64,000 nucleotides of DNA from Agrostemma githago. Taxonomy: Eukaryota > Streptophyta > Magnoliopsida > Caryophyllales > Caryophyllaceae. The stretch lies in contig OY288241.1 of NCBI GenBank assembly GCA_958450325.1, positions 37,376,778 through 37,440,777 on the forward strand, written 5' to 3'. The notes under the pieces are model-generated. The model worked only from the letters and a program-made list of their open reading frames with translations. It made no database searches and was not told the DNA's origin. The position numbers and the translations under genes were made by a program. Below, in pieces: positions 22,801 to 32,010 of the stretch (positions are counted from its first letter, which is position 1; every line of letters starts with the position of its first letter).

Positions 22801-24739
22801 CTAGGGCATCTTGCCCTTCCCCTTGTCCTTGGCCTCCTTGGCCGTCCACTGACGACGACGCGGAGGAGAGCGTTCCCGAATCACCACAGGAACCTCTTTA
22901 GCTCGGACTCGCTTCTTGGAACTTGAGTCCTCATCCACCTCGATTGGCCCAAGTCGAGCCCTTACGGGCTCGGGGAGCCGGTCACGCGGACCTAGTCGGT
23001 CCCGGGCCGCCAGCCTTGGCCCAAGTCGCCGCTCCAAGTCAGTCTGGGGGCTTTGCCGCCCCCGCGTGCCACTAGCACCGGCATCTTTAGCTCGAGTCTT
23101 AGTATGTGACTTAAGACCCGACTCTAATCGGACTAAGGTAGCAGGGGTCTCTCCCTCATCGTAGAATCCCCTATTGTCCTTTACCGTCTCCCGGCGGACC
23201 AGTTCGAAGGCCTCATCGACCTTCAGAGCTTTGCGAGCCTCCTCGGACTCCTCAAAAGTCCATTTCTCGTAGGCTCGAGAAACCCAAGCAGATTGGCAAG
23301 GGTTGGGAATAGTCCATGTAGGACGGGTGAACCACCTCTGCAACCAGGTGTCGCACATAGCGTCCGTCAGTTGGAGCGAGACGCTAATAATAGCTTCAGT
23401 CTCAGGAATGCGCTGAGACGAACCGAACTGCCTCAGAATGCGGTCCGGGTAGATGTGAACTGTCCAGTCAAGGGACAGGATCACGAGATAACGAGCTTGG
23501 TCCCTCTTGGCCAATCCCGTCAGCTTGGAAAGGAACCACCAAGCAACCGTCCACCTAATCAACGGGCCACCATGGAACACCAATTCCTCATCCCAGTAAG
23601 CTCGATTTATATGGTGATTCGAACTTATCTTGCGCCCCCTGGAACTGAGTTGGTTGTTACGGTAGTTTGGAACGCTCGGAGGAGGCTCTATGATCGACAG
23701 GCGCTCCGACAACCAAACCTGCAGACGTGTACACGCAACTCATGAGTAACGGAATGGTTCGCTACAGCCCACTCGATCGAGTACACCCTCTGACTCGATC
23801 GAGTGAGGCTCTCTAAGGCAACCAGAAGCTCGTCAGGTATGGCACTCGACCGAGTACACCCTCTGACTCGATCGAGTAAGACTCGCTAAAACAAACAGAA
23901 GCCTATCAGGTATGACACTCGATCGAGTGCACCCTCTGACTCGATCGAGTAAGCCCTTCACAGGCCGGCAGAAGCACTTTGCAGACGCCACTCGATCGAG
24001 TGGTAGGTTCACTCGATCGAGTGACTTACGGACTTCAAGAAACCATGAAACAAAAAAATCGCGCGAACCAAAATTGAAAAAATCGAAAGACGTTTACCTG
24101 CAGAATAAGGATACTCCCCGTCAGTTGCCGGGTCGGGTCAAGTCGCCTAGCATCCAGACCCATGATGAGTTCTCCCGTGACTAGCCAAGCAGGGCTGTGA
24201 CCAGTCTCCATCTGGTCAACCACTCCGATCAGTCTAATCTGGCCCACGCACGAGTCAGCATCCATCAACCCCTCGAAGACGTAGCGGTGCAGCATGCAAA
24301 ACGCGAAGGCCCTACGCCGGTGAGAAGGCGTAGCCCTTACATCCTGGCTATTCATGAACTTGTCAGCCAAGTCGAAAAGGGAGACAGTATCTCCCCGCAC
24401 CATTCGATCTGTCTCAGCATGAGACAGACCCAAGAAATCCCTCAGTCTCCTCCTCGGGTCCGGGAAGAACGGAGGAATGGCAGGGCGAGCAACAGGGCTC
24501 CAACCGCCAATGGCTGCGATCTCCTCGGGAAGAGGGCATATCTCTCCCCGCGGGAACGCGAAGACGTGATGGGTAGTGTCCCAAAGCGCCAAACAAGCAT
24601 CCAGAAAATGCACATCAGGCACCAGACGCCTAAGAGGAAATAGGCTGGTAATCCCCATTTGGGTCAGCTGAATCCTGTCGTCATCCCGAAAGTGTTGGGA
24701 CCAGGCAAAAAGCATTGAAGTGAGATGCTCGATACCCAT
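22801..24739 (-). CDS. Antisense DUF7745/plant-mobile-domain-like protein, 2 exons (519 aa)
   Basis: Exon 1 is 24739-24098 (214 codons), intron 24097-23719 (CAG/GTAAAC .. CTGCAG/G) and exon 2 23718-22801 with stop. Frames join cleanly, and the predicted joint LQ-VWLSERL resembles the VW..ER motif of plant mobile domain proteins. Exon 1 contains FLDACLALWDTTHHVFAF and EICPLPEEIAAIGGW, like the retrotransposon-associated DUF7745 family. The C-terminus is Arg/Lys-rich and ends KGKGKMP, probably nuclear. It is transcribed against gag-pol from its own TATA box. Extra antisense genes between integrase and 3' LTR are known in Tat elements; their function is not established. The frame is intact. The family name comes from motif memory, not a search. 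Confidence 0.8.
23719..24097 (-). repeat. Intron of antisense gene with four 74-bp palindrome units
   Basis: Between 23769 and 24022 there are eight palindromes ACTCGATCGAGT or ACTCGACCGAGT. They occur as four pairs with ~22-base centre spacing, in tandem units of ~74 bases (spacer CACCCTCTG, flank CAGAAGC). The same paired module occurs in the LTRs of this element. Confidence 0.9.
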
Positions 24740-24833
24740 GGCAGGAACTTGATTTCTTAAAAAGACTGAGAGATTTTTTTAGAGAAGAGAAGGGTTTTGA
24801 TTTGAGGTGCAGAAAGCTGAAGCAGGAAACCTG

Positions 24834-24842
24834 TATTTATAA
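24834..24842 (-). promoter_or_regulatory. TATA box of the antisense gene
   Basis: Minus-strand TTATAAATA about 95 bases before the ATG at 24739. It supports independent transcription of the antisense gene. Confidence 0.65.
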
Positions 24843-24849
24843 TATGGAA

Positions 24850-25655
24850 GCCTGGCAGTAACCTGACTAACCCTGCCTCCTCAGCAAATTGGGCCCCAAC
24901 ATGCGCAGGCCTGACTTCAACCCAGAATAGGAATCTAGTTATCCTGAGCTTTCCTAAATTCTTTCTAAAAAAAATTCCTTCTTCGAGAATTTCAACTTTT
25001 TTTCAAAATCCGGTGCTTTCTTCCCCAGCACAAGTCGGTGTTTTGCCTATGTGTTACATGCAATTTATCATGTGTCAGCATACAGGTACACCCCAAGACT
25101 TCAAAAGCAAGTCCCCGCGCAGCTACTTTACTCCCCAGCGTGAGTCGGTGTTCTCCTGGAACGCTACATCCAAAATGTGACGTATCAGCATACGGGTACT
25201 CCTACACCTCCAAGCACAAGTTTTATTCCCCAACGGAGTCAACTCTCCCCCGGTATGCTACATCCAAGGCATAATGTGTCGGCATACGGGTACACCTACG
25301 CCCCAAAAGGCAAGTTTTACTCCCCACGGAGCATCATCATCAGGTCAGGCACGACTCAAGGCTTCGAAAGCAAGCCTGTACAGCTCGCATATTTCCCCAG
25401 CGGAACGCCCGAGACGGCATTTTCCCCGAAATGGCACGGGTTGGGCCCACATATAGGCACGCCTAGGACTTATGCAACAAGTCTGACTCCCCGCGGAGCT
25501 ATCATCGGCAGGACAGGTATGACCCTCTGCTTATGGTTGGCGAGCCCTTCACGCAAGTCTACTGGACTATAAACGACCCGACCGGAAGGCTGCCAGGTCG
25601 TAATCTGCGATTGGCCTGGTGGCTACTCTGACTTTCGCCTTGTCCAAGCCTCAGT
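24850..25655 (+). repeat. Gypsy 3' untranslated region with imperfect tandem repeats
   Basis: From ~25030 to ~25340 a phrase of the type GCTACATCCAA..TGTGTC(A/G)GCATACGGGTAC..CAAGTTTTACTCCCC recurs three times at intervals of ~85-120 bases with substitutions and indels. Tat elements are known for variable repeat-bearing 3' regions that can seed satellites. Frames across it are not convincing genes. Confidence 0.7.
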
Positions 25656-25669
25656 CAGAGTGGGGGCTC
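25656..25669 (+). promoter_or_regulatory. Gypsy polypurine tract
   Basis: AGAGTGGGGGCTC immediately before the 3' LTR start; primer for plus-strand synthesis by position and composition. Confidence 0.85.
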
Positions 25670-28583
25670 TGTAGACACCCGCATTTTGCCTGCTAGTGTC
25701 TATAGCAGTTCCCGACAAACACCCGATGATGATCGGACGCAAACGTGACTTAGTATACTCGGATTTGGGCCCGAAATCAATAATATCTGACATGGACTTT
25801 TAGCGGAGTAATAATCTCACAAAACAGACCTCAAATTCAGGCCCAGTGGGTCGTTCCGAGCAAAATGAGACTAATTTGGGCCAAAACCGGCACCAAAAAT
25901 AATTCCCGTCTTTTAGCGACCAGGTCAAAACCCGGCCAAGACAAACCCAACACAAAGAGCGACCGGGTGCGTTCCCAAAACATGCACCAGGTTCACAAAT
26001 CTATCCAAATCGCTCACGAATCAGCCAAAATTAGCCAAATCAATCATAATCAATTAAGCATAAATCAAGGGCAATCACGCCCAAAATAGCCCGGCCTAAT
26101 TGATCCACTCGGTCGAGTGGATTGGCCACTCGGTCGAGTGGAGCGTAAAAAACCGGACCAGATTCATTCCTGAAGGCACTCGACCGAGTGCACTAGGGCA
26201 CTCGATCGAGTGACCCTAGGACGGGGTGAAGCTTATAAATACCCCTTCAAACCCATTGCATTCAAAAAAAAAGGGGGCAACTAATGCAAAATTACCCTAA
26301 GCTTCTACTCTAACCTATCTATACTCTCTACACTACAAGCCTTAGCAACCTTAAGCCCTATACACAAAAAACCGAGTCCCTTGTCCCTCGATAAACCGAC
26401 AACACATACACACACCATAACTTACGTACATCCTCGATACTCCATAGTCCCGTCACTATTTGCGAGCCCATTTCCGAGGTCCCTACTAAGCATGTATGTT
26501 GAGGGTGTCCCAAACCCCGTTTCTATCCTTGTTATTTACGCTTATGTTTTTGTATCGTTTATTTTGTACTTTTACTAGTATCGTAATCCTAACACTCTAA
26601 CATCTAACACTCTAACATTTTTACTTTTTTTGCATACTAACTTTTACATTTCGTTGCTAACATTATAACCATACCGTGTATATATATATAACTATGTATC
26701 AAAATCTCGGTTTCGGATGCGTTTGACTACAATTGTCGCCTAAAGTCCGTCTAATCCCTTTACGAGCAACGACGGAGGTGGAGCCCTTTCGAGGAGCCCC
26801 GCCCCAATGTACTCAAGGGCGTGACGTGATCGCGACTAATCTTAGTTGAACGTATTCAATCCCATTTTAATTAGTGCGGAACCCGTTGACACGAAAACCG
26901 ACATCACATAACCCGAAAGGGTTAGTTTCGATGTCGTGACGTAGAGGGATGCAATTCCGTCATTAATTCAAATTCTCTAACGTAAACGTTTTCATAAAAT
27001 CCCGACAACGGTATTATAATCGTACATATACACGATTATAGCACCGGAGGTCGAGTTAAATTCAAATCATGCGATATTTGTATTTAACTCGACCGACCGT
27101 CGTTTTCAACCCCAAAAATGAAACGAGTTAACACTCGTACAGGGACTACTCGACCGAGTGCATAGGCCACTCGATCGAGTAGTGTCCACAAAACCGGGCA
27201 GATTACTTCCCAAGGGTACACTCGACCGAGTCAGGCCATGACTCGACCGAGTGGATCCTGTAGCCCAGAAAACCGAGGGCTTGGATGCAACATTTAAGCC
27301 TCGTCTCTTTTTTTACGACTCTTAGTCGACACGTGTAAAGCCAATCACGTGAACTCATTTTCTAAAACTCACGTTTATCGTGGCAAACCAAATTAAATCT
27401 AAATTCGTCAATATTTTGATTCAATTCGGCCAACCTTCAAATTTAAGACACATAAATCACGAGTCACAACTCGTACAGGTGCCACTCGACCGAGTACACC
27501 TGCTACTCGATCGAGTAGCACCCCAAACCGTGGGCAGAAGCTTCTTTTAGGACGCACTCGACCGAGTCAGACCATGACTCGACCGAGTGAGTCCTGTAGC
27601 CCCGTGACCGAGGGCCTTGACACACCTTTCAAGCCTCATCTCTTTTATCGACATTAGTCATCACGTGTAAAGACTATCACATGACTCTCCTATTTTCAAA
27701 ACCATGCACAACACGACACGTAGAACGACTTTGACCACCTTTTGACATGATAAGTCGGGACAAGACTACGGGATATGAGATCGGGCTAGCAATACGCCAC
27801 AGTCTCATATTTCCGTCCTTCGTTTAGTACACGATATAATGTGTATTTAATCGGGGTTAGTCCATCTACACATTTCGCGGTCTAGCTTACATACGGGTCC
27901 GTCCATATCTTTGTATCGCGTTATTTTTATTACTTCTACGTAATGTTGTATTGTGAATTCCGGGTTGTATTTCCGCCCGTGTAACTTGTACGTTTTTATT
28001 TCACTTTCGAGCTTTGTTTATTTACTTGCTTTTACGCTTTATAAACGAACCTCGCATGCTAAACCACTTTGACCAAAAATAAGATGCATTAAATGACGTA
28101 GTTCACATACTATTCATATGCTTAGCCTGAAAACGCTGTTTGCATATCATTTAATCGTTTTACTAGCGCGCACACACGAACACGAACGATGTCTTAGTAG
28201 AGGCCGCCATGTGCGGGCGGGGTTGGGTGTCCTTAGTGGGCTTCCCAACACGTACCCTCACCCCTGACTCAGAACCTTTGGTTTCCGGATGTCCGAAACC
28301 CTTGGCGCACGAGAGTCATTCTATATACGAAAGCCGGTTTATACGGTATCGGTATTGCAATGCAAAGGGACGAGCCCAATAAACTCTGAAATCGAAGTGG
28401 GCTTACTTTGTGTATAGCCCATGACGACATAGAGTGGGCTCGTATGGTTCCGAATAACCACAAAATTCGGTGGCGACTCCATTTTGACTTATTTCGAACC
28501 CGAGAACAATCTCACCACGAGATTCATTCGCCTACCCAAACCCGCGCGTGGCCGCGTCGGGGTGGACCTACGTCATGTCCACA
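25670..28583 (+). repeat. Gypsy 3' LTR (2914 bp)
   Basis: Near-identical copy of 11882-14796, with the same twelve palindromes and TATA box at 26234-26241. The differences are scattered substitutions plus a 2-base deletion near 28490. Confidence 0.95.
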
Positions 28584-28700
28584 ATAATTTTGAAATAGGA
28601 AAATAATTTTTAAATCGCAAAACTAATCAAAATATTTGAGTAATGTCTTGAAATGCACGGAGTATTAAATAACGTATAATTAATGAAAATATTGTTTATA
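28584..28700. other. Helitron/copia LTR remnant, AT-rich
   Basis: Sequence to the right of the gypsy target duplication. By nesting it continues the Helitron-like unit that ends at 11762. AT-rich, no coding signal. Confidence 0.5.
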
Positions 28701-28893
28701 CTCCCTTCGTTTCATTGAAAGCTTCCACTTTTCATTTTTTCGTAAATTTCTTCACTTTCTTTTTTGGTATTACTCTTCACTCTTACCTAGGTGACCCACC
28801 AACTTTACACCCTCTCTACTTTTGAATAATTTATTATTATCCTTAAAAAATGCGTCGTTTTTTAGGTGGAAGCTTTCATTGAAACAGAGGGAG
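28701..28893. mobile_element. Stowaway-like MITE (193 bp)
   Basis: Terminal inverted repeats CTCCCTTCGTTTCATTGAAA at the left and the complement of TTTCATTGAAACAGAGGGAG at the right. Flanked by TA on both sides. No coding capacity. Confidence 0.88.
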
Positions 28894-29272
28894 TATTTTT
28901 TATATACTCGGTTTATATCATCTCACATCTCGAGATACACACTTCTCTCTTTAACATACCATAAAATACATAAATATTTATCAAAAATTGTATAATCATG
29001 TACTTTTTTTAATGGTTAGCACGCCGTGATACATTGTCTTTGTGTAAAAAAACTATTCAGTTTTTCATTAGAAAATTAAAAAAATAAATTAAAAATGGAC
29101 CGTCTCAGGTGTAAGACTTATATTATGTAATTTGTGAAACTTTCTTATATGGATTTTAATAGTATATTCCGTATTTTGTAGCCCCCCTACCAAAATAATC
29201 ATTCTATATGATAATTATAATCCTCACATTTGAATAAATTAGAAGATCTTAGTGGTATCGAGTGAGTATATA
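28894..29272. other. AT-rich non-coding stretch
   Basis: No frame, repeat end or RNA gene that I can support; part of the nested remnant block. Confidence 0.5.
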
Positions 29273-29459
29273 TTCCTTCCGTCCCGATGAGTTGTTTGCC
29301 TTTGCTTTTGGCAAAGATCCAATGATGAAGTGACATGTGAAGCCAAATTCATGAGTAGATCAAATTACATATATATATAACATTCCTAAAATAGAAGCAA
29401 AGAATTCATTGAGACGCCCCAATATGGAATAGACAAAGAATTCATTGGGATGGGGAGAG
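29273..29459. mobile_element. Stowaway-like MITE (187 bp), second family
   Basis: TA target duplication at 29271-29272 and 29460-29461. Ends TTCCTTCCGTCCCGATGA and the complement CATTGGGATGGGGAGAG. It is the same family as the copy at 35648-35844 in opposite orientation, sharing the internal phrase CTATTCCATATTGGG on that strand. Confidence 0.85.
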
Positions 29460-30129
29460 TATATCTTTGTAAGAGTTAAAGTAAATAGCTCATTTCAAAA
29501 ATATTTTTTTTAAACTGATATTTTTTCTCAAGGTTAATAACATCATATCTTAAAATTTATCTAATTATTTTCATAAAAAGAAGTTTTTTTTTGTCAATTT
29601 CTTTAACATTAATGAAAATGAATAGTTTGCGAATTTATTAGTGAAATGTTCTTTTACTTCTCAATTTAAATTAGTGTATTTTTGAGGAAAATGTTAGTAA
29701 CTGTTATTGTCTTAGAGTAGTATATAGAGAATTTTCGGTGAGTTTTTACTATGTATTAGGATTTGTAAGAGCAATCGGAATATATATCCCATTTTTATAT
29801 AGTTACTAAATTTTATATCGATGCTAAGAATATGATTTTCGAATATGATCAGAAAGATATACAATAATAACAATAACTATTTTATATCCTATGTAAAATA
29901 TTGTACGGGATAGTGCAATCTCCTATTAACAAAAATAATGCAACTATTTGGTTAAAACGGAATACAATATGTTTATACTTTTAAAAAAAATTGATCATAC
30001 ATTCCATATTAAATATTGTATGTGATATCTTTCATTTAAAACATGTGATTTTTGTAACCAATGTAATCAATCAAATTTTCTTAATTACATACTTTCTGTG
30101 GTGTATAGCTTTATGTGCGATGTAATGAT
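29460..30129. other. AT-rich non-coding stretch
   Basis: Low-complexity AT-rich DNA with no supported gene. A minus-strand CTCTATATACTACTC phrase at ~29717-29733 could be a Helitron 5' end, but it lacks the required preceding A, so it is not called. Confidence 0.45.
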
Positions 30130-30134
30130 ATTTA

Positions 30135-30232
30135 AATTAGTAAGATGTTAGAGTGTAGTTGGAGAGGAGAAGGGTGACACACATGAGGTCAAGGGTTCGA
30201 ATCGCACCTAGCTCATTTGGTTTTTTTTTTTG
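30135..30232 (+). other. Possible tRNA-derived SINE remnant
   Basis: GGGTTCGAATCGC (30193 region) resembles a pol III B box. Upstream AGTGTAGTTGGAGAGG resembles an A box at about the right distance, and a T-run follows. The match is weak and no target duplication was found. Confidence 0.3.
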
Positions 30233-30281
30233 TATAGCTTTAGGCGGGAAAATATATGAGTTATGTTATTTGGTTAGTGGA

Positions 30282-30412
30282 AAGGGGATTCATATAATTA
30301 CTCCTAATAACAAGATATTGAAATAATTACAACTATTGACGAGATATGGAATAATTACTATTATTGACGAGATTACAGAATATTACGATTTGAGATCGTA
30401 ATACTGTTGATA
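30282..30412 (-). repeat. Copia 5' LTR, first part
   Basis: Aligns with 330-198 base for base apart from scattered changes and a small indel in the TA-rich part. It is the element's outer 5' end on this model, so DNA right of 30412 is the copia insertion target. Confidence 0.7.
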
Positions 30413-30429
30413 CTTCTTCCCAAACGGAC

Positions 30430-31995
30430 CACAGCAGAATTCAATCACCTTATTACGGAGTATACTTTTGGACAAATGATTATCTAAAATGAATGATTTG
30501 TCTTACTTTGTGTTTATGATATCTCATCATAATTTTTCGATGTGTGATAATTCTACTTAAATTTATAGTTTTAAGAATTCTTTTCATGACTCAAAAGATT
30601 TCTAATTAATATCTAAAGATGATGATTACTTTTATCTATATAGTAGAATTTCATCACTTTTTTGTAATTTTTTGATGTGGGATAATTTTTACTTCAATTT
30701 ATAGCCTTAAGAGGAGTATTATAAGATTAAAAAGATTTTTGATCAATATCAAAAAACGAATAAATTCTCTTATTGTTGTAGAATTTTATCACCTCATCAT
30801 AATTTTTCGATGTGATTTAATTTTACTTAAGTTTATAGTCTAAAGACGCTTTTACTCCGTATTTATATAGTAGAATTTCATCACTTTATTATAAATTCTT
30901 GATGTGGGATAATTTTACTTAAATTTATAGCTTGACGAACTTTTATAAGACATTTTTTTTGTTAATATCTAAAAACAAATTATGTCTCTTATTTGTGATA
31001 TATAATCATAATTTTGCGATAACTCTACTTAGGTTTATAGTCTTAAAAACTCTTAATATCTAAACACGCACAAATGATTACGGTCCTAAGAGCATTCTTA
31101 AGACTCAAATTTTTTTAGCTCTTATCCAAGGACAAATGATTATTATTTATAATATATAATTTCATCACCTCATCGTAATTTTTCGATGTGAGACAACGTT
31201 AGGATAATTATAATAATAAAAGAGTTTGTTTTTATATCTAACTTAAGAATGGACGATTACTCTTATTTATATAATAAAATTGGATCACCTTAGTATAATT
31301 TTTCGATGTGGGATAATCTTACATAAGTTTATAGTCTCAAGTACTTTTGTAAGACTCAAGAAACTTTTTTTTTATATTTAAGAGCGAATGATTAATCTTA
31401 TTTACAAAATCAAATTCCATCACCTCATAATTTTTTGATATAGAATAATTTTGACTTAAGTTTTGATATAGTCTTAAGAACTCTTGTAATAATTTTACTT
31501 GAGTTTATAGTCTTAAGAGGTTTTTAAGACTCAATTGACTTAAGACTCAAGTGAGTTTTGGAAGATATCTAATAACGAATGATTAGTCATATTTAAGGAG
31601 GAAAGATTATACTTATTTACAATATAGAATTTCATCACTTCATCATAATTTGGAGGAATGATTACTTTGATGTGAGATTATGTTACTTAAGTTTGTAGTT
31701 TTATTAAGATATTTTCTAAGATTCAAAAGTTTTTTATTGATATTTAAAGAACGAATGATTAGTCTTATTTATAATATAGAATTCCATTATCATAATTTTT
31801 GTGATGTGGGATAATTTACTATCTTAAAAACTCCTTCTAAGACCCAAAAGAACACATTACTCTTATTTATAACATAAAATCATCATCTTATTTTAATTGT
31901 TTTGATGTGGGACAATTTTAAGTTTGTAATCTTATTAAGAGTTTTTTTGGTGGATATCTAAGCACGGATGATTACTATTATTTAAGGTTACTTAA
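30430..31995. repeat. Degenerate AT-rich tandem repeat, left block
   Basis: Phrases such as GATGTGGGATAATTTTACTT, TTTATAGTCTTAAGA, GACTCAAGAG and AGAATTTCATCACCTCAT recur at least ten times, in the same order and on the same strand, at variable spacing (about 95-220 bases). Copies are strongly diverged. No coding frame. It resumes after the LINE at 35567. Confidence 0.8.
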
Positions 31996-32010
31996 GAATT
32001 ACTTAAGGTT

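Larger units (their letters stand above)
11882..28583 (+). mobile_element. Complete Ty3/gypsy retrotransposon, Tat lineage type
   Basis: A 16.7-kb element with LTRs at 11882-14796 and 25670-28583 (TGTAGACA..GTCCACA) and a target duplication ATAAT at 11877-11881 and 28584-28588. The internal region holds a primer-binding site, a long leader, one uninterrupted gag-pol frame, an antisense spliced gene, a repeat-bearing 3' region and a polypurine tract. A second, archaeal-type RNase H between RNase H and integrase, together with an extra antisense gene, places it in the Tat clade (Ogre/Retand/Grande relatives). The two LTRs differ by about 15 substitutions that I counted by eye plus tiny indels, roughly 0.5%, so insertion was recent. 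Confidence 0.95.
198..30412 (-). mobile_element. Ty1/copia retrotransposon (whole span, several nested insertions)
   Basis: The pieces on the minus strand, in element order, are: distal 5' LTR (30412-30282), proximal 5' LTR (11761-11609), primer-binding site, gag (11535-10721), pol (3580-291) and start of 3' LTR (330-198). The 5' LTR is split by a Helitron/gypsy block and the gag by a CACTA element. The two LTR starts (330 and 30412, both reading TATCAA..) align over about 130 bases with few differences, and order and orientation fit one element. The boundary between LTR and Helitron near 30280 is not resolved. The alternative is that 30282-30412 is a separate copy of the same family. Confidence 0.65.

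Noticed and set aside
24197..24643. 148-codon plus-strand frame in the gypsy 3' region
   Set aside because: Complement of antisense exon 1, which has the better domain, splice and TATA evidence.
30135..30232. Functional tRNA gene
   Set aside because: Only B-box-like and weak A-box-like matches are present; acceptor and anticodon stems do not pair, so at most a SINE remnant.
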